Positions 51,024-61,931 of a DNA stretch of 64,000 nucleotides are shown in pieces. Position 1 is the first letter of the stretch. Every line of letters starts with the position of its first letter. The notes beneath the pieces were generated by a model. The model did not search any database. It was not told where the DNA came from and was given only the letters and a program-made list of their open reading frames with translations. The stretch lies in the NCBI RefSeq assembly GCF_014268755.2, contig NZ_CP077093.1, positions 2,096,001 to 2,160,000 on the forward strand. Reading direction: 5' to 3'. The DNA comes from Pseudomonas vanderleydeniana (GTDB lineage Bacteria > Pseudomonadota > Gammaproteobacteria > Pseudomonadales > Pseudomonadaceae). Position numbers and translations under genes: made by a program.

Positions 51024-52355
51024 TCAATGGGCGTGTCCGCCAATGCGCTGGCCCCAGGTTCGGGCCGTCGCGGTCAATTTCTGTTCATCCAGGCGGGTCA
51101 GGCGCCGGTCGTCGAGCAGTTGCTTGCCGCCCACCCAAAGGTGTTGCACACAATCGCGTCCGGCGGCGTAGATCAGCGTGGAGATCGGGTCGTAGACCGG
51201 TTGCTGGGCCATGCCACCGAGGTCGAAGGCGACGATGTCCGCGGCCTTGCCCAGTTCCAGGCTGCCGATTTCGCTATCCAGGCCCAGGGCCCGCGCGCCG
51301 TTGAGGGTGGCCATGCGCAGCGCGCGATGGGCATCCAGGGCGCTGGCGGAGCCGGCGACAGCCTTGGCCAGCAGGGCGGCGGTACGGGTTTCGCCGAGCA
51401 GGTCCAGGTCATTGTTGCTCGCCGCGCCATCGGTGCCTATGGCCACATTGACGCCGGCCTGCCATAGGCGTTCCACCGGGCAGAAACCGCTGGCCAGTTT
51501 CAGGTTCGATTCTGGACAGTGAATCACGCTGGTGTTGCTTTCTACCAGCAAAGCCAGGTCGTCATCGCTGATTTGGGTCATGTGCACGGTTTGCAGGCGT
51601 GGTCCCAGCAGGCCGAGGCGGGCCAGGCGGGCCAGCGGGCGTTCGCCGTGCTGCTCGAGCGCCTGCTGCACCTCGAAGGCGGTTTCATGCACGTGCATGT
51701 GGATCGCGGCGTCGAGTTCTTCGGCGATGACGCGGATTTTCTCCAGGTTTTCATCACCAACGGTATAGGGCGCATGCGGGCCGAAGGCTATCCTGATGCG
51801 TGGGTGATGCTTGAGGTCGCCGAACAGCTCGATGGCCTGGCGCAGGGCTTCATCGGCGCTGGCGGCCCCGGGAATCGGGAAATCGAGGATGGGCATGGCG
51901 ATCTGCGCGCGGATGCCGCTGTCGTGCACGCATTGGCTGGCAACTTTCGGGTAGAAGTACATGTCCGAAAAACAGCTGATACCGCCCTTGATCTGTTCGG
52001 CGATGGCCAGGTCGGTACCGTCGCGGACGAAGTCCTCGCTGACCCATTTGCCCTCGGCCGGCCAGATGTGCTTCTCCAGCCAGGTCATCAGTGGCAGGTC
52101 GTCGGCAAGGCCGCGGAACAGGGTCATGGCGGCATGCCCGTGGGCGTTGACCAAGCCTGGGGCGAGCAATGTTCCCGGCAGTTCGCGGACTTCGCCGGCC
52201 ACCCGCTTCAAGGCTTCGGTGCGCGGGCCGATAAAGGCGATGCGTCCGTCGCGGATGCCCAGGCCATGCTCCCTCAGCACGACGCCGGCAGGTTCCACGG
52301 GCACCAGCCAGGTGGGCAGCAACAGCAGGTCGAGCGGGGCGGCGATGTGTGGCAT
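51024..52355 (-). CDS. mtaD: 5-methylthioadenosine/S-adenosylhomocysteine deaminase (TRZ/ATZ family)
   Basis: 443-residue amidohydrolase. Metal ligands: [16 protein letters not shown] (H-x-H), [11 protein letters not shown], the later histidine in TVHMTQ, and [16 protein letters not shown] with the catalytic aspartate. It deaminates methylthioadenosine to methylthioinosine, as shown for the P. aeruginosa orthologue. The frame is open far upstream, but [20 protein letters not shown] is the family start. It is divergent from mtnA, which fits a shared salvage role. Confidence 0.92.
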   Translation of the reverse strand: MPHIAAPLDLLLLPTWLVPVEPAGVVLREHGLGIRDGRIAFIGPRTEALKRVAGEVRELPGTLLAPGLVNAHGHAAMTLFRGLADDLPLMTWLEKHIWPAEGKWVSEDFVRDGTDLAIAEQIKGGISCFSDMYFYPKVASQCVHDSGIRAQIAMPILDFPIPGAASADEALRQAIELFGDLKHHPRIRIAFGPHAPYTVGDENLEKIRVIAEELDAAIHMHVHETAFEVQQALEQHGERPLARLARLGLLGPRLQTVHMTQISDDDLALLVESNTSVIHCPESNLKLASGFCPVERLWQAGVNVAIGTDGAASNNDLDLLGETRTAALLAKAVAGSASALDAHRALRMATLNGARALGLDSEIGSLELGKAADIVAFDLGGMAQQPVYDPISTLIYAAGRDCVQHLWVGGKQLLDDRRLTRLDEQKLTATARTWGQRIGGHAH

Positions 52356-52469
52356 CGAGGACGGCTTCCAGGCTTCATGCATATATTCGGGACGGCGAAG
52401 TATACCCGAGCGCCCTGGCGGGGTGATCGCTATAATCGACGGCTTTTTTCCTTGAGTGCGGAGTGAGTC

Positions 52470-53546
52470 ATGCGCGATCGGTTGTTGGCAGCGGAAAAGG
52501 TCAAGGCCATCGATTGGCGCCAGGGGACCTTGTGCCTGCTCGACCAGCGTATCCTGCCGTTCGAGCAGAGTTGGCTGGCCTGCGGCAGTGCCGGGGCGGT
52601 GGCCGAGGCGATTCGTGCGATGGCCGTGCGTGGCGCGCCGGCCATCGGTATCTGCGCGGCCTATGGCGTCGTGCTGGCGGCGCGTGCGCGGCTTGCCGAA
52701 GGCGGTGACTGGGCGGCGGCGCTGGAGGAGGATTTCGCCTTGCTGGCGGCGGCGCGCCCGGCAGCGGCCAGCCTGTCCTGGGCTCTCGGGCGGATGCGCG
52801 AGCGGCTGGCGCGGGTGCGCGATGCCGCTGATCCGCTTGCGGCGCTGGAGGCCGAGGCTGTCGCCATCCATGACAGCGATCGCGAAGCCAACCTGACCAT
52901 GGCGCAACTGGGCGTCGAGCTGATTCGCAAGCACCAGGGCAATGCCCAGGCGATTCTCACTCATTGCAACACCGGGGCCTTGGCTAGCGGTGGCTTTGGC
53001 ACCGCGCTGGGGGTGATCCGCGGGGCGTTCGTCGAGGGCATGGTCGAGCGGGTCTATGTCGATGAAACCCGGCCATGGCTGCAAGGCTCGCGCCTGACCG
53101 CCTGGGCGCTGGCCAGCGAAGGTATCCCGGTGACGGTGAGTGCCGATTCCGCCGCGGCCCATGTGATGAAGGCCAGGGGCGTGACCTGGGTGGTCATCGG
53201 TGCCGACCGCATCGCTGCCAATGGTGATGTGGCGAGCAAGATCGGTACCTATCAGTTGGCCGTCTGTGCCATGCATCACGGCGTGCGGTTCATGGTGGTG
53301 GCGGCGAGCTCGGCTATCGACCTGGAACTGGCCAGTGGCGATGAAATCGTCCTGGAGGAGCATGAAGGGGACGAACTGCTGGGGGCTGGCGGGAAGCGTC
53401 TCGATGTCCAGATCGATACCTTCAACCCGATTTTCGACGTGACTCCGGCGGACCTGATCGATGTCATCGTGACCGAAAAAGGCATCATCGAGCGACCGGA
53501 CACCGCCAAGCTGGCCCAGCTGATGTGTCGCAAGCGCCTGCACTGA
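52470..53546 (+). CDS. mtnA: Methylthioribose-1-phosphate isomerase
   Basis: 358-residue aldose-ketose isomerase of methionine salvage, eIF2B-alpha fold. [18 protein letters not shown], the catalytic cysteine in [20 protein letters not shown] and the aspartate in [20 protein letters not shown] are intact. It converts 5-methylthioribose-1-P to the ribulose form used by MtnB. mtnB, mtnC and a functional mtnD are not in the window. AGTGCGGAGTGAGTC precedes the ATG. Confidence 0.96.
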   Translation: MRDRLLAAEKVKAIDWRQGTLCLLDQRILPFEQSWLACGSAGAVAEAIRAMAVRGAPAIGICAAYGVVLAARARLAEGGDWAAALEEDFALLAAARPAAASLSWALGRMRERLARVRDAADPLAALEAEAVAIHDSDREANLTMAQLGVELIRKHQGNAQAILTHCNTGALASGGFGTALGVIRGAFVEGMVERVYVDETRPWLQGSRLTAWALASEGIPVTVSADSAAAHVMKARGVTWVVIGADRIAANGDVASKIGTYQLAVCAMHHGVRFMVVAASSAIDLELASGDEIVLEEHEGDELLGAGGKRLDVQIDTFNPIFDVTPADLIDVIVTEKGIIERPDTAKLAQLMCRKRLH

Positions 53547-53871
53547 TCCGGTTTTTTTCCGGCCAACTGGCTTTTTCGCGCTACAAATCCCGGCATTTTG
53601 CTTCTAAGCCCCTCCGGATGCGCTCTCGGAGGGTTTCGTTGGTCGCCTGTCTGGTTCCTTGTGTATCCGGGGATAGGTGCGTGGCGGCGATTGTGATAAC
53701 ATCCGGCGGTTTCCAGGGTTGCCCGAACCGGCTGCCCTTACTGCGCAGATCCATGGCATAACTCGTTGATTTGTCGTAAGTCGCTGCCAGGCATCAGGTC
53801 GGCAGCGGCAAGCTTCGTTCGTCCCATATGGATGTGACGAAGTTTCACCAGAAAAAGGAATCAGGCTTCTC
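53547..53871. other. 325-bp gap: hairpin plus gyrA promoter and leader
   Basis: Contains the hairpin listed at 53610-53640, then about 230 bp of leader before gyrA. AAAAAGGAA lies 11 bases before the ATG. No gene seen. Confidence 0.55.
53610..53640 (+). terminator. Probable terminator of mtnA
   Basis: CCCTCCG and CGGAGGG form a 7-bp stem with a 10-nt loop, followed by TTTCGTT. The interrupted T-tract makes it a moderate terminator. Confidence 0.6.
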
Positions 53872-56670
53872 ATGGGCGAACTGGCCAAAGAAATCCTCCC
53901 GGTCAATATCGAAGACGAGCTGAAACAGTCCTACCTCGACTACGCGATGAGCGTGATTGTCGGACGGGCACTGCCCGATGCGCGTGATGGCTTGAAGCCC
54001 GTGCACCGGCGTGTCCTGTTCGCCATGAGCGAACTGGGTAACGACTGGAACAAGCCGTACAAGAAATCTGCCCGTGTGGTCGGTGACGTGATCGGTAAAT
54101 ATCACCCGCACGGTGATACGGCCGTATACGACACCATCGTTCGGATGGCGCAGCCATTCTCCCTGCGCTACCTGCTGGTCGACGGCCAGGGCAACTTCGG
54201 TTCCGTCGACGGCGACAACGCCGCGGCGATGCGATACACCGAAGTGCGCATGACCAAGCTGGCGCACGAGCTGCTGGCCGACCTGCACAAGGAAACCGTG
54301 GACTGGGTGCCGAACTATGACGGCACCGAGCAGATCCCGGCGGTCATGCCGACCCGCATCCCCAACCTGCTGGTCAACGGCTCCAGCGGTATCGCCGTGG
54401 GCATGGCGACCAACATCCCGCCACACAACCTCGGTGAAGTGATCGACGGTTGCCTGGCATTGATCGACAACCCCGATGTCACCGTCGATGAGCTGATGCA
54501 GTACATCCCGGGCCCGGACTTCCCGACCGCGGGGATCATCAACGGTCGCGCCGGCATCATCGAGGCCTATCGCACCGGTCGCGGCCGCATCTACATGCGG
54601 GCCCGCTCGACCGTCGAGGATATCGACAAGGTCGGTGGCCGCCAGCAGATCGTCATCACCGAGCTGCCCTACCAGCTGAACAAGGCTCGCCTGATCGAGA
54701 AGATCGCCGAGCTGGTCAAGGAGAAGAAACTCGAGGGCATCAGCGAGCTGCGCGACGAGTCCGACAAGGACGGCATGCGCGTGGTAATCGAGCTGCGCCG
54801 TGGTGAAGTGCCCGAGGTGATCCTCAACAACCTCTACGCCCAGACCCAGTTGCAGAGCGTCTTCGGTATCAACATCGTCGCGCTGATCGACGGTCGTCCG
54901 CGTGTCCTGAACCTCAAGGACCTGCTGGAAGCCTTCGTTCGTCACCGTCGCGAAGTGGTGACCCGCCGTACCGTGTTCGAACTGCGCAAGGCGCGTGAAC
55001 GTGGCCATATCCTCGAAGGCCAGGCCGTTGCACTGTCGAACATCGACCCGGTGATCGCCCTGATCAAGGCCTCGCCGACGCCGTCGGAAGCCAAGGAGGC
55101 GCTGATCAGCACGCCTTGGGAGTCCAGCGCGGTGATGACCATGGTCGAGCGTGCCGGGGCTGATTCCTGCCGCCCGGAGAACCTCGATCCGCAGTATGGC
55201 CTGCGTGATGGCAAGTACTTCCTGTCGCCGGAGCAGGCTCAGGCCATCCTGGAGCTGCGTCTGCACCGCCTGACCGGCCTGGAGCACGAGAAGCTGCTGG
55301 CCGAGTACCAGGAGATCCTCAACCAGATCGGCGAGCTGATCCGTATCCTCAACAGCTCCGTGCGCCTGATGGAAGTGATCCGCGAAGAACTGGAAGTGAT
55401 CCGTGCCGAGTACGGCGATGCGCGTCGCACCGAGATCCTCGATGCGCGCCTCGACCTGACCCTGGGCGACATGATTCCGGAAGAAGAGCGCGTGGTGACC
55501 ATTTCCCACAGCGGCTACGCCAAGACCCAGCCATTGTCGGCCTACCAGGCCCAGCGCCGTGGCGGCAAGGGCAAGTCGGCGACCGGCGTCAAGGATGAGG
55601 ACTACATCTCCCACCTGCTGGTTGCCAACAGCCATGCCACGCTCCTGCTGTTCTCCAGCAAGGGCAAGGTCTACTGGCTCAAGACCTACGAGATTCCCGA
55701 GGCTTCCCGTGCTGCGCGCGGTCGTCCGCTGGTCAACCTGCTGCCGCTGGATGAGGGTGAGTACATCACCACCATGCTGCAGATCGACCTGGAGGCCCTG
55801 CAGCAGAGCGCCGGTGCCGATGACGAGCTGGACGATGCCGATGATGCGGTGATCGAAGGCGAAGTGATCGAGGCCGATGACGCTGGCGATGCTGCTGAAG
55901 AGGTCGACGGCGACACTGCTGAGCTGGTGGCCGAACCGACCGGCGCCTATATCTTCATGGCCACCGCTTTCGGTACGGTCAAGAAAACCCCGCTGTCGCA
56001 ATTCAGCCGTCCGCGTACCAGTGGCCTGATCGCCCTGAAGCTCAAGGAAGGCGACACCCTGATCGCCGCCGCGATCACCGACGGTGCCAAGGAGGTCATG
56101 CTGTTCTCCGATGCGGGCAAGGTGATTCGCTTTGCTGAAAGCGTGGTTCGCGAAATGGGCCGTGGCGCCCGTGGTATCCGCGGCATGCGGATCGGCAAGG
56201 GGCAGAAGCTGATCTCCATGCTGATTCCGGAATCGGGCGCGCAGATCCTCACCGCCTCCGAGCGTGGTTTCGGCAAGCGTACGCCACTGAGCAAGTTCCC
56301 GCGTCGTGGGCGTGGCGGCCAGGGCGTCATCGCCATGGTCACCAAGGAGCGCAACGGCCAGTTGATCGGTGCGATCCAGGTGCAGGAAGGTGAGGAAATC
56401 ATGCTGATTTCCGACCAGGGCACCCTGGTTCGTACCCGTGTCGACGAAGTTTCCAGCCTGGGTCGTAACACCCAGGGCGTGACCCTGATCAAGCTGGCCA
56501 ATGATGAAACGCTGGTGGGGCTTGAGCGGGTCCAGGAGCCTTCGGAAGTCGAGGGTGAGGAGCTGGAGATGGGTGTGGACGCCGAGTTCGAGGGCGAAAT
56601 GCCGATCGACGGTGTCGCCGATGAGTCGGCGGCGGATGATGCAGCCGATGAAGTTGAGCGGCAGGATTAA
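53872..56670 (+). CDS. gyrA: DNA gyrase subunit A
   Basis: Cleaves and rejoins DNA in the A2B2 gyrase that introduces negative supercoils. 932 residues. Catalytic Tyr122 is in [11 protein letters not shown]. The quinolone region reads [12 protein letters not shown], with Thr83 and Asp87 both wild type for Pseudomonas. The C-terminal wheel has the GyrA box QRRGGKG. An acidic insertion of about 45 residues (about 650-695, rich in Asp, Glu and Ala) interrupts the C-terminal domain, and the tail is acidic too. The start [16 protein letters not shown] is canonical. Confidence 0.98.
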   Translation: MGELAKEILPVNIEDELKQSYLDYAMSVIVGRALPDARDGLKPVHRRVLFAMSELGNDWNKPYKKSARVVGDVIGKYHPHGDTAVYDTIVRMAQPFSLRYLLVDGQGNFGSVDGDNAAAMRYTEVRMTKLAHELLADLHKETVDWVPNYDGTEQIPAVMPTRIPNLLVNGSSGIAVGMATNIPPHNLGEVIDGCLALIDNPDVTVDELMQYIPGPDFPTAGIINGRAGIIEAYRTGRGRIYMRARSTVEDIDKVGGRQQIVITELPYQLNKARLIEKIAELVKEKKLEGISELRDESDKDGMRVVIELRRGEVPEVILNNLYAQTQLQSVFGINIVALIDGRPRVLNLKDLLEAFVRHRREVVTRRTVFELRKARERGHILEGQAVALSNIDPVIALIKASPTPSEAKEALISTPWESSAVMTMVERAGADSCRPENLDPQYGLRDGKYFLSPEQAQAILELRLHRLTGLEHEKLLAEYQEILNQIGELIRILNSSVRLMEVIREELEVIRAEYGDARRTEILDARLDLTLGDMIPEEERVVTISHSGYAKTQPLSAYQAQRRGGKGKSATGVKDEDYISHLLVANSHATLLLFSSKGKVYWLKTYEIPEASRAARGRPLVNLLPLDEGEYITTMLQIDLEALQQSAGADDELDDADDAVIEGEVIEADDAGDAAEEVDGDTAELVAEPTGAYIFMATAFGTVKKTPLSQFSRPRTSGLIALKLKEGDTLIAAAITDGAKEVMLFSDAGKVIRFAESVVREMGRGARGIRGMRIGKGQKLISMLIPESGAQILTASERGFGKRTPLSKFPRRGRGGQGVIAMVTKERNGQLIGAIQVQEGEEIMLISDQGTLVRTRVDEVSSLGRNTQGVTLIKLANDETLVGLERVQEPSEVEGEELEMGVDAEFEGEMPIDGVADESAADDAADEVERQD

Positions 56671-56708
56671 TTAAACGCCTGCGCCTGACGTTGTAGCACT
56701 GTAGGGCG

Positions 56709-56766
56709 GCCGATCGTGATGCGATCGGCTGTGATCGAACGCGAAGCGGTCGTTGTCGGACCGCTT
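56709..56766 (+). other. Two consecutive perfect hairpins between gyrA and serC
   Basis: GCCGATCG/CGATCGGC (56709-56716 with 56722-56729) and AAGCGGTC/GACCGCTT (56744-56751 with 56759-56766) each give 8-bp stems with short loops. Neither has a long T-tract. They may end the gyrA message or slow passage into serC. Confidence 0.5.
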
Positions 56767-56871
56767 TGTCGTGTCAGGAGTATCGAGATTCGCTGGAATC
56801 GGCGGATCGATCCTGCAGGGTGCCGGACAGGCCTGGCGGCGTGTATATCTTCAAGCATAGCGAGAGTGGAT

Positions 56872-57957
56872 GTGAGCAAACGAGCCTATAACTTCTGCGC
56901 AGGTCCTGCTGCGCTGCCTGAAGCTGTCCTGTTGCGTGCCCAGTCGGAGTTGCTGGACTGGCAAGGCAAGGGGCTGTCGGTCATGGAAATGAGCCATCGC
57001 AGCGATGAGTTCGTCTCCATCGCCGAGCGGGCCGAGCAGGATCTGCGCGATCTGCTGGATATCCCCTCGAACTACAAGGTGCTGTTCCTGCAGGGCGGCG
57101 CCAGCCAGCAGTTTGCCCAGGTCGCCTTGAACCTGCTGCCGGAAAGCGGCAAGGCCGACTATGTCGAGACCGGTATCTGGTCGAAGAAGGCCATCGAGGA
57201 AGCTTCGCGTTTCGGTAACGTCAACGTCGCTGCCAGCGCCAAGCCCTATGACTACTTCGCCATCCCGGGCCAGAACGAGTGGAAGCTGTCGAAAGACGCG
57301 GCCTATGTCCACTATGTCTCGAACGAGACCATTGGCGGCCTGGAGTTCGATTGGATCCCGGAAACTGGCGACGTGCCGCTGGTCACCGACATGTCCTCGA
57401 ACATTCTCTCGCGTGCCGTGGACGTTTCCCGCTTCGGCATGATCTACGCTGGCGCGCAGAAGAACATTGGCCCGAGCGGTATCGTCGTCAATATCGTGCG
57501 CGAAGACCTGCTGGGGCGTGCACGCTCGATCTGCCCGACCATGCTCGACTACAAGGTCGCGGCCGACAACGGTTCGATGTACAACACCCCGCCGACCCTG
57601 GCCTGGTACCTGTCGGGCCTGGTGTTCCAGTGGCTCAAGGAGCAGGGCGGTGTCGAGGCGATCGGCAGGCTCAACGATCTCAAGCAGCGCACGCTGTATG
57701 ATTTCATCGACGCCAGCGGCCTCTACAGCAACCCGGTCAACAAGAGCAACCGCTCGTGGATGAACGTGCCGTTCCGCCTGGCCGACGATCGCCTGGACAA
57801 GCCGTTCCTGGCTGGTGCCGACGCTCGTGGCCTGCTGAACCTCAAGGGGCACCGCTCCGTGGGTGGCATGCGTGCCTCCATCTATAACGCCGTGGGTATC
57901 GATGCGGTCAACGCACTGGTCGCCTACATGGCAGAGTTCGAGAAGGAACACGGCTGA
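56872..57957 (+). CDS. serC: Phosphoserine aminotransferase
   Basis: 361-residue PLP enzyme that makes 3-phosphoserine (serine) and the matching pyridoxine precursor. The GTG at 56872 starts VSKRAYNFCAGPAALPEAVL. The PLP lysine is in MIYAGAQKNIGPSGI; KGHRSVGGMRASIYNAVG is the C-terminal substrate loop. First gene of the serC-pheA-hisC-tyrA-cmk-rpsA run; its stop overlaps the pheA start by one base. Confidence 0.96.
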   Translation: MSKRAYNFCAGPAALPEAVLLRAQSELLDWQGKGLSVMEMSHRSDEFVSIAERAEQDLRDLLDIPSNYKVLFLQGGASQQFAQVALNLLPESGKADYVETGIWSKKAIEEASRFGNVNVAASAKPYDYFAIPGQNEWKLSKDAAYVHYVSNETIGGLEFDWIPETGDVPLVTDMSSNILSRAVDVSRFGMIYAGAQKNIGPSGIVVNIVREDLLGRARSICPTMLDYKVAADNGSMYNTPPTLAWYLSGLVFQWLKEQGGVEAIGRLNDLKQRTLYDFIDASGLYSNPVNKSNRSWMNVPFRLADDRLDKPFLAGADARGLLNLKGHRSVGGMRASIYNAVGIDAVNALVAYMAEFEKEHG

Positions 57958-59051
57958 TGGCTGAACAGGAACTCAAGGCGCTGCGCCTGCGCATCGACAG
58001 TCTCGACGAGAAGATCCTCGAGCTGATCAGCGAGCGCGCCCGCTGCGCCCAGGAAGTCGCACGGGTCAAGATGGGCTCGCTGGCCGAGGGCGAAGTACCG
58101 GTGTTCTATCGCCCCGAGCGTGAGGCGCAGGTGCTCAAGCGCGTCATGGACCGCAACCAGGGCCCGCTGGGTAACGAGGAGATGGCGCGGCTGTTCCGTG
58201 AAATCATGTCCTCCTGCCTGGCCCTGGAGCAGCCGCTGAAAGTGGCCTACCTGGGCCCCGAGGGGACCTTCACCCAGGCCGCGGCGATGAAGCACTTCGG
58301 CCATGCGGTGATCAGCAAGCCGATGGCGGCCATCGACGAGGTGTTCCGCGAGGTCGCCGCAGGTGCGGTGAACTTCGGCGTGGTGCCGGTGGAAAACTCC
58401 ACCGAGGGTGCGGTCAACCACACCCTCGACAGCTTCCTCGAACACGACATGGTGATCTGTGGCGAAGTCGAGCTGCGTATCCATCATCACCTGCTGGTGG
58501 GCGAGAACACCAAGACCGACAGCATCAGCCGTATCTACTCCCATGCCCAGTCCCTGGCCCAGTGCCGCAAGTGGCTGGACGCCCATTACCCGAATGTCGA
58601 GCGCGTGGCGGTGTCGAGCAACGCCGAGGCGGCCAAGCGGGTCAAGGGTGAGTGGAACTCGGCGGCGATCGCCGGTGATATGGCGGCTGGCCTGTACGGC
58701 CTGACCCGCCTGGCCGAGAAAATCGAGGACCGTCCGGACAACTCCACGCGGTTCCTGATGATCGGCAACCAGGAAGTGCCACCGACTGGCGACGACAAGA
58801 CGTCGATCATTGTCTCCATGAGTAACAAGCCGGGTGCGCTGCATGAGTTGCTGGTGCCGTTTCATGACAACGGTATCGACCTGACGCGCATCGAAACCCG
58901 GCCATCGCGCAGCGGCAAGTGGACCTACGTCTTCTTCATCGACTTCGTCGGCCACCACCGCGACCCGCTGGTCAAGGGTGTGCTGGAGAAGATCAGTCAG
59001 GAGGCGGTAGCGCTCAAGGTGCTGGGCTCCTACCCGAAAGCGGTTCTCTAA
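57957..59051 (+). CDS. pheA: Chorismate mutase / prephenate dehydratase
   Basis: 364-residue bifunctional P-protein for phenylalanine. Chorismate mutase (about 1-90): LRLRIDSLDEKILELISERA and YRPEREAQVLKRV. Prephenate dehydratase (about 95-270): GPEGTFTQAAAMKHFG and the catalytic threonine motif MAAGLYGLTRLAEKIED with NSTRFLMIG. The C-terminal ACT domain (KTSIIVSMSNKPGALHELL, ESRP-like ETRPSRSG) binds phenylalanine for feedback. Translationally coupled to serC. Confidence 0.97.
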   Translation: MAEQELKALRLRIDSLDEKILELISERARCAQEVARVKMGSLAEGEVPVFYRPEREAQVLKRVMDRNQGPLGNEEMARLFREIMSSCLALEQPLKVAYLGPEGTFTQAAAMKHFGHAVISKPMAAIDEVFREVAAGAVNFGVVPVENSTEGAVNHTLDSFLEHDMVICGEVELRIHHHLLVGENTKTDSISRIYSHAQSLAQCRKWLDAHYPNVERVAVSSNAEAAKRVKGEWNSAAIAGDMAAGLYGLTRLAEKIEDRPDNSTRFLMIGNQEVPPTGDDKTSIIVSMSNKPGALHELLVPFHDNGIDLTRIETRPSRSGKWTYVFFIDFVGHHRDPLVKGVLEKISQEAVALKVLGSYPKAVL

Positions 59052-59061
59052 GGGCGTGAAC

Positions 59062-60174
59062 ATGAGTGGCGACTTCCTCGCCCTGGCGCAGCCGGGCGTG
59101 CAAAAACTTTCGCCTTACGTTCCGGGCAAGCCCGTGGACGAATTGGCGCGTGAGCTGGATATCGATCCGGCGAACATCATCAAGCTGGCGAGCAACGAAA
59201 ACCCGCTGGGCGCCAGCCCCAAGGCGCTGTCGGCCATTGCCGACGCGCTGGCCGAACTGACCCGCTACCCGGACGGCAATGGCTTCGACCTGAAGCAGCG
59301 CCTGTCCGAGCTATGTGGCGTACAGGCCAGCCAGGTGACCCTGGGCAATGGTTCCAACGACATTCTCGAGCTGGTCGCGCGGGCCTACCTGGCGCCAGGC
59401 CTGAATGCGGTGTTCAGCGAGCATGCCTTCGCGATCTACCCGATCGTGACCCAGGCCGTGGCGGCCGACGCCCGTGTGGCGCCGGCCAGGGACTTCGGTC
59501 ATGACCTGCCGGCGATGCTGGCGGCGATCGACGAGAATACCCGGGTGGTGTTCATCGCCAACCCGAACAACCCGACCGGGACCTGGTTTGGTCCGCAGGC
59601 GCTGGAAGCTTTCCTGGCTGCGGTGCCCGAGCAGGTGCTGGTGGTGCTGGACGAGGCCTACATCGAGTACGCCGAGGGTGATGATCTGCCGAATGGCCTG
59701 AACTATCTGGCGAGCTACCCGAACCTGTTGGTCTCGCGGACCTTCTCCAAGGCCTATGGCCTGGCGGCGCTGCGGGTCGGCTACGGGCTGTCGTCGCCGG
59801 CGGTGGCGGATATCCTCAACCGGGTGCGCCAGCCGTTCAACGTCAACAGCCTGGCCCTGGTGGCCGCCTGTGCCGCGCTGGATGACGTCGAGTACGTGGC
59901 GCGCAGTCGCGAGCTGAACGAGGCGGGCATGCAGCAGCTGGAGGCAGGCTTCCGCCAGTTGGGGTTGGAGTGGATTCCTTCGCGGGCCAACTTCATCGCC
60001 GTCGATGTCGGTCGCGATGCCGCTCCGGTCTACCAGGGGCTGCTGCGCGAAGGTGTGATCGTGCGTCCGATCGGTGGCTACGGGATGCCGCGGCACCTGC
60101 GGGTCAGTATCGGCCTGGCCAGTGAAAACAGCCGTTTGCTCGAGGCGCTGGGCAAGGTTCTGGCTCGTGGTTGA
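59062..60174 (+). CDS. hisC: Histidinol-phosphate aminotransferase (second HisC type)
   Basis: 370-residue PLP aminotransferase. LASNENPLGASPKAL at the N terminus, NPNNPTGTWFG, DEAYIEYAEG and the PLP lysine in SRTFSKAYGLAALRVGYG are intact. In pseudomonads this copy (hisC2) lies between pheA and tyrA rather than in the his operon, and such enzymes also transaminate aromatic keto acids, which suits the surroundings. AAGGG precedes the ATG at 59062. Confidence 0.94.
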   Translation: MSGDFLALAQPGVQKLSPYVPGKPVDELARELDIDPANIIKLASNENPLGASPKALSAIADALAELTRYPDGNGFDLKQRLSELCGVQASQVTLGNGSNDILELVARAYLAPGLNAVFSEHAFAIYPIVTQAVAADARVAPARDFGHDLPAMLAAIDENTRVVFIANPNNPTGTWFGPQALEAFLAAVPEQVLVVLDEAYIEYAEGDDLPNGLNYLASYPNLLVSRTFSKAYGLAALRVGYGLSSPAVADILNRVRQPFNVNSLALVAACAALDDVEYVARSRELNEAGMQQLEAGFRQLGLEWIPSRANFIAVDVGRDAAPVYQGLLREGVIVRPIGGYGMPRHLRVSIGLASENSRLLEALGKVLARG

Positions 60175-60178
60175 TGTC

Positions 60179-61126
60179 ATGCCGATGCAATCTGTGACGC
60201 CTATGATCGGCCGCCTGGTGGTGGTCGGTCTTGGGCTTATTGGGGGTTCCTTCGCCAAGGGGCTGCGTGAAAGTGGCCTGTGCCAGGAAGTGGTAGGGGT
60301 TGATCTCAATCCGCAGTCGCGCCGCTTGGCGGTTGAGCTGGGCGTGGTTGATCGCTGTGAGGAAGACCTGGCGGCGGCTTGCCAGGGGGCTGATGTCATC
60401 CAGCTGGCGGTGCCGATCCTGGCGATGGAAAAGATGCTCGGCCTGTTGGCGGGCCTGGACCTCGGCCAGGCGATCCTGACCGATGTCGGCAGTGCCAAGG
60501 GGAATGTGGTGCGGGCTGCTGGCGAGGCGTTTGGCGCCATGCCGGCGCGCTTCGTGCCCGGGCATCCGATCGCCGGTTCCGAGCAGAGTGGGGTCGAAGC
60601 CTCGAACGCCAGGCTGTTCCGGCGCCACAAGGTGATCCTTACGCCGCTGGAAGGAACCGACGCGGATGCGGTGGCGACGGTCGATGCGTTGTGGCGGGCG
60701 CTGGGTGCGGATGTCGAGCAGATGGATGTCGGGCGCCACGATGAAGTGCTGGCGGCGACCAGTCACCTGCCGCACCTGCTGGCCTTCGGCCTGGTCGATT
60801 CATTGGCCAAGCGCAACGAGAACCTGGAAATTTTCCGTTATGCGGCGGGTGGCTTCCGTGACTTCACGCGAATCGCCGGCAGCGACCCGGTCATGTGGCA
60901 CGATATCTTCCTGGCCAACCGCGATGCGGTCCTGCGTGCGCTGGACACCTTCCGCAGCGACCTGGATGTCCTGCGCGATGCCGTCGATGCCGGTGACGGG
61001 CATCAACTGCTGGATGTGTTCAAGCGTGCCCAGTCGGCTCGCGAATATTTCGGCAGGATCTTGGCCCGACGGGCCCGCAAGGACACAATGAACGTCAACG
61101 ATGATCAGAAAGAGGCTCAGTCGTGA
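60179..61126 (+). CDS. tyrA: Prephenate (cyclohexadienyl) dehydrogenase TyrA, without the usual fused AroA domain
   Basis: 315 residues. NAD(P) loop [15 protein letters not shown], substrate histidine motif [15 protein letters not shown], and the helical dimerisation domain with [20 protein letters not shown]. From memory, the Pseudomonas orthologue continues after an ARKDT-like linker into a complete EPSP synthase (about 735-750 residues in all). Here the linker is followed by only 14 residues ([12 protein letters not shown] region) and TGA. The stop overlaps the cmk GTG. The start is near the hisC stop; ATGs at 60185 and 60203 are alternatives and none has a strong ribosome site. Confidence 0.93.
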   Translation: MPMQSVTPMIGRLVVVGLGLIGGSFAKGLRESGLCQEVVGVDLNPQSRRLAVELGVVDRCEEDLAAACQGADVIQLAVPILAMEKMLGLLAGLDLGQAILTDVGSAKGNVVRAAGEAFGAMPARFVPGHPIAGSEQSGVEASNARLFRRHKVILTPLEGTDADAVATVDALWRALGADVEQMDVGRHDEVLAATSHLPHLLAFGLVDSLAKRNENLEIFRYAAGGFRDFTRIAGSDPVMWHDIFLANRDAVLRALDTFRSDLDVLRDAVDAGDGHQLLDVFKRAQSAREYFGRILARRARKDTMNVNDDQKEAQS

Positions 61127-61812
61127 ATATTCAAGCTCCAGTCATCGCCATCGACGGGCCTAGCGGATCGGGCAAGGGCACCATCGCCGGCTTGCTGGCC
61201 AAGCGTCTGGGTTGGTGCCTGCTGGACTCCGGTGCCCTGTACCGCTTGCTGGCCTTTGCCGCGCGCAACCATGGTGTCGACCTGACCAACGAGGAATCGC
61301 TCAAGCTGCTGGCTGCGCACCTCGACGTACAGTTCATCGGTGCGACCGACGGTCAGCCGGAACGCATCATCCTGGAAGGGGATGACGTCACCCAGGACAT
61401 CCGCAACGAGTCGATCGGTGCCGGTGCTTCCCAGGTCGCCTCCCTGCCGGCGGTGCGTGATGCACTGCTGCAGCGCCAGCGGGCGTTTCGCGAGGCGCCG
61501 GGGCTGGTGGCCGACGGTCGCGACATGGGCACCGTGGTGTTTCCCGATGCGCCGTTGAAGATCTTCCTCACCGCCAGCTCCGAGGAGCGTGCTCGCCGTC
61601 GCTACTTGCAGTTGAAGGCCAAGGGCGATGATGTTAGTCTGTCGAGTCTGCTGGATGAGATCCGTGCGCGCGATGAGCGCGATACCCAGCGAGCGGTGGC
61701 CCCGCTCAAGCCGGCGGCCGACGCCATACAGCTGGATTCCACGGAGTTGTCCATCGAGCAGGTGCTGGAACGCATCATGAGCGAGATCGCCATTCGCGAT
61801 ATCGCCGGGTGA
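61123..61812 (+). CDS. cmk: Cytidylate kinase
   Basis: Phosphorylates CMP and dCMP. 229 residues. P-loop [23 protein letters not shown]-binding [12 protein letters not shown] and [20 protein letters not shown], lid [20 protein letters not shown]. The GTG at 61123 lies inside the tyrA terminator codon (GTGA overlap), which implies translational coupling. GAGG precedes it within the tyrA end. Confidence 0.96.
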   Translation: MNIQAPVIAIDGPSGSGKGTIAGLLAKRLGWCLLDSGALYRLLAFAARNHGVDLTNEESLKLLAAHLDVQFIGATDGQPERIILEGDDVTQDIRNESIGAGASQVASLPAVRDALLQRQRAFREAPGLVADGRDMGTVVFPDAPLKIFLTASSEERARRRYLQLKAKGDDVSLSSLLDEIRARDERDTQRAVAPLKPAADAIQLDSTELSIEQVLERIMSEIAIRDIAG

Positions 61813-61931
61813 CCAAGAGGGGTGCAGGGGACCAGTCATAGTCCTGCATGGCCTCTTTATATGAACGTAACCCACATCGTCTGGGATGTGGCAGATGGGC
61901 GTATTCTTCGCCCTCATCAACAGGAATTAAA

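Noticed and set aside
52356..53543. N-terminal extension of the mtaD frame through mtnA (839 codons in total)
   Set aside because: The extension is antisense to mtnA; the family start [10 protein letters not shown] lies at 52355.
53650..53870. tRNA or small RNA gene upstream of gyrA
   Set aside because: No cloverleaf, TTCGA loop or terminator-like end was found; more likely the gyrA promoter and leader.
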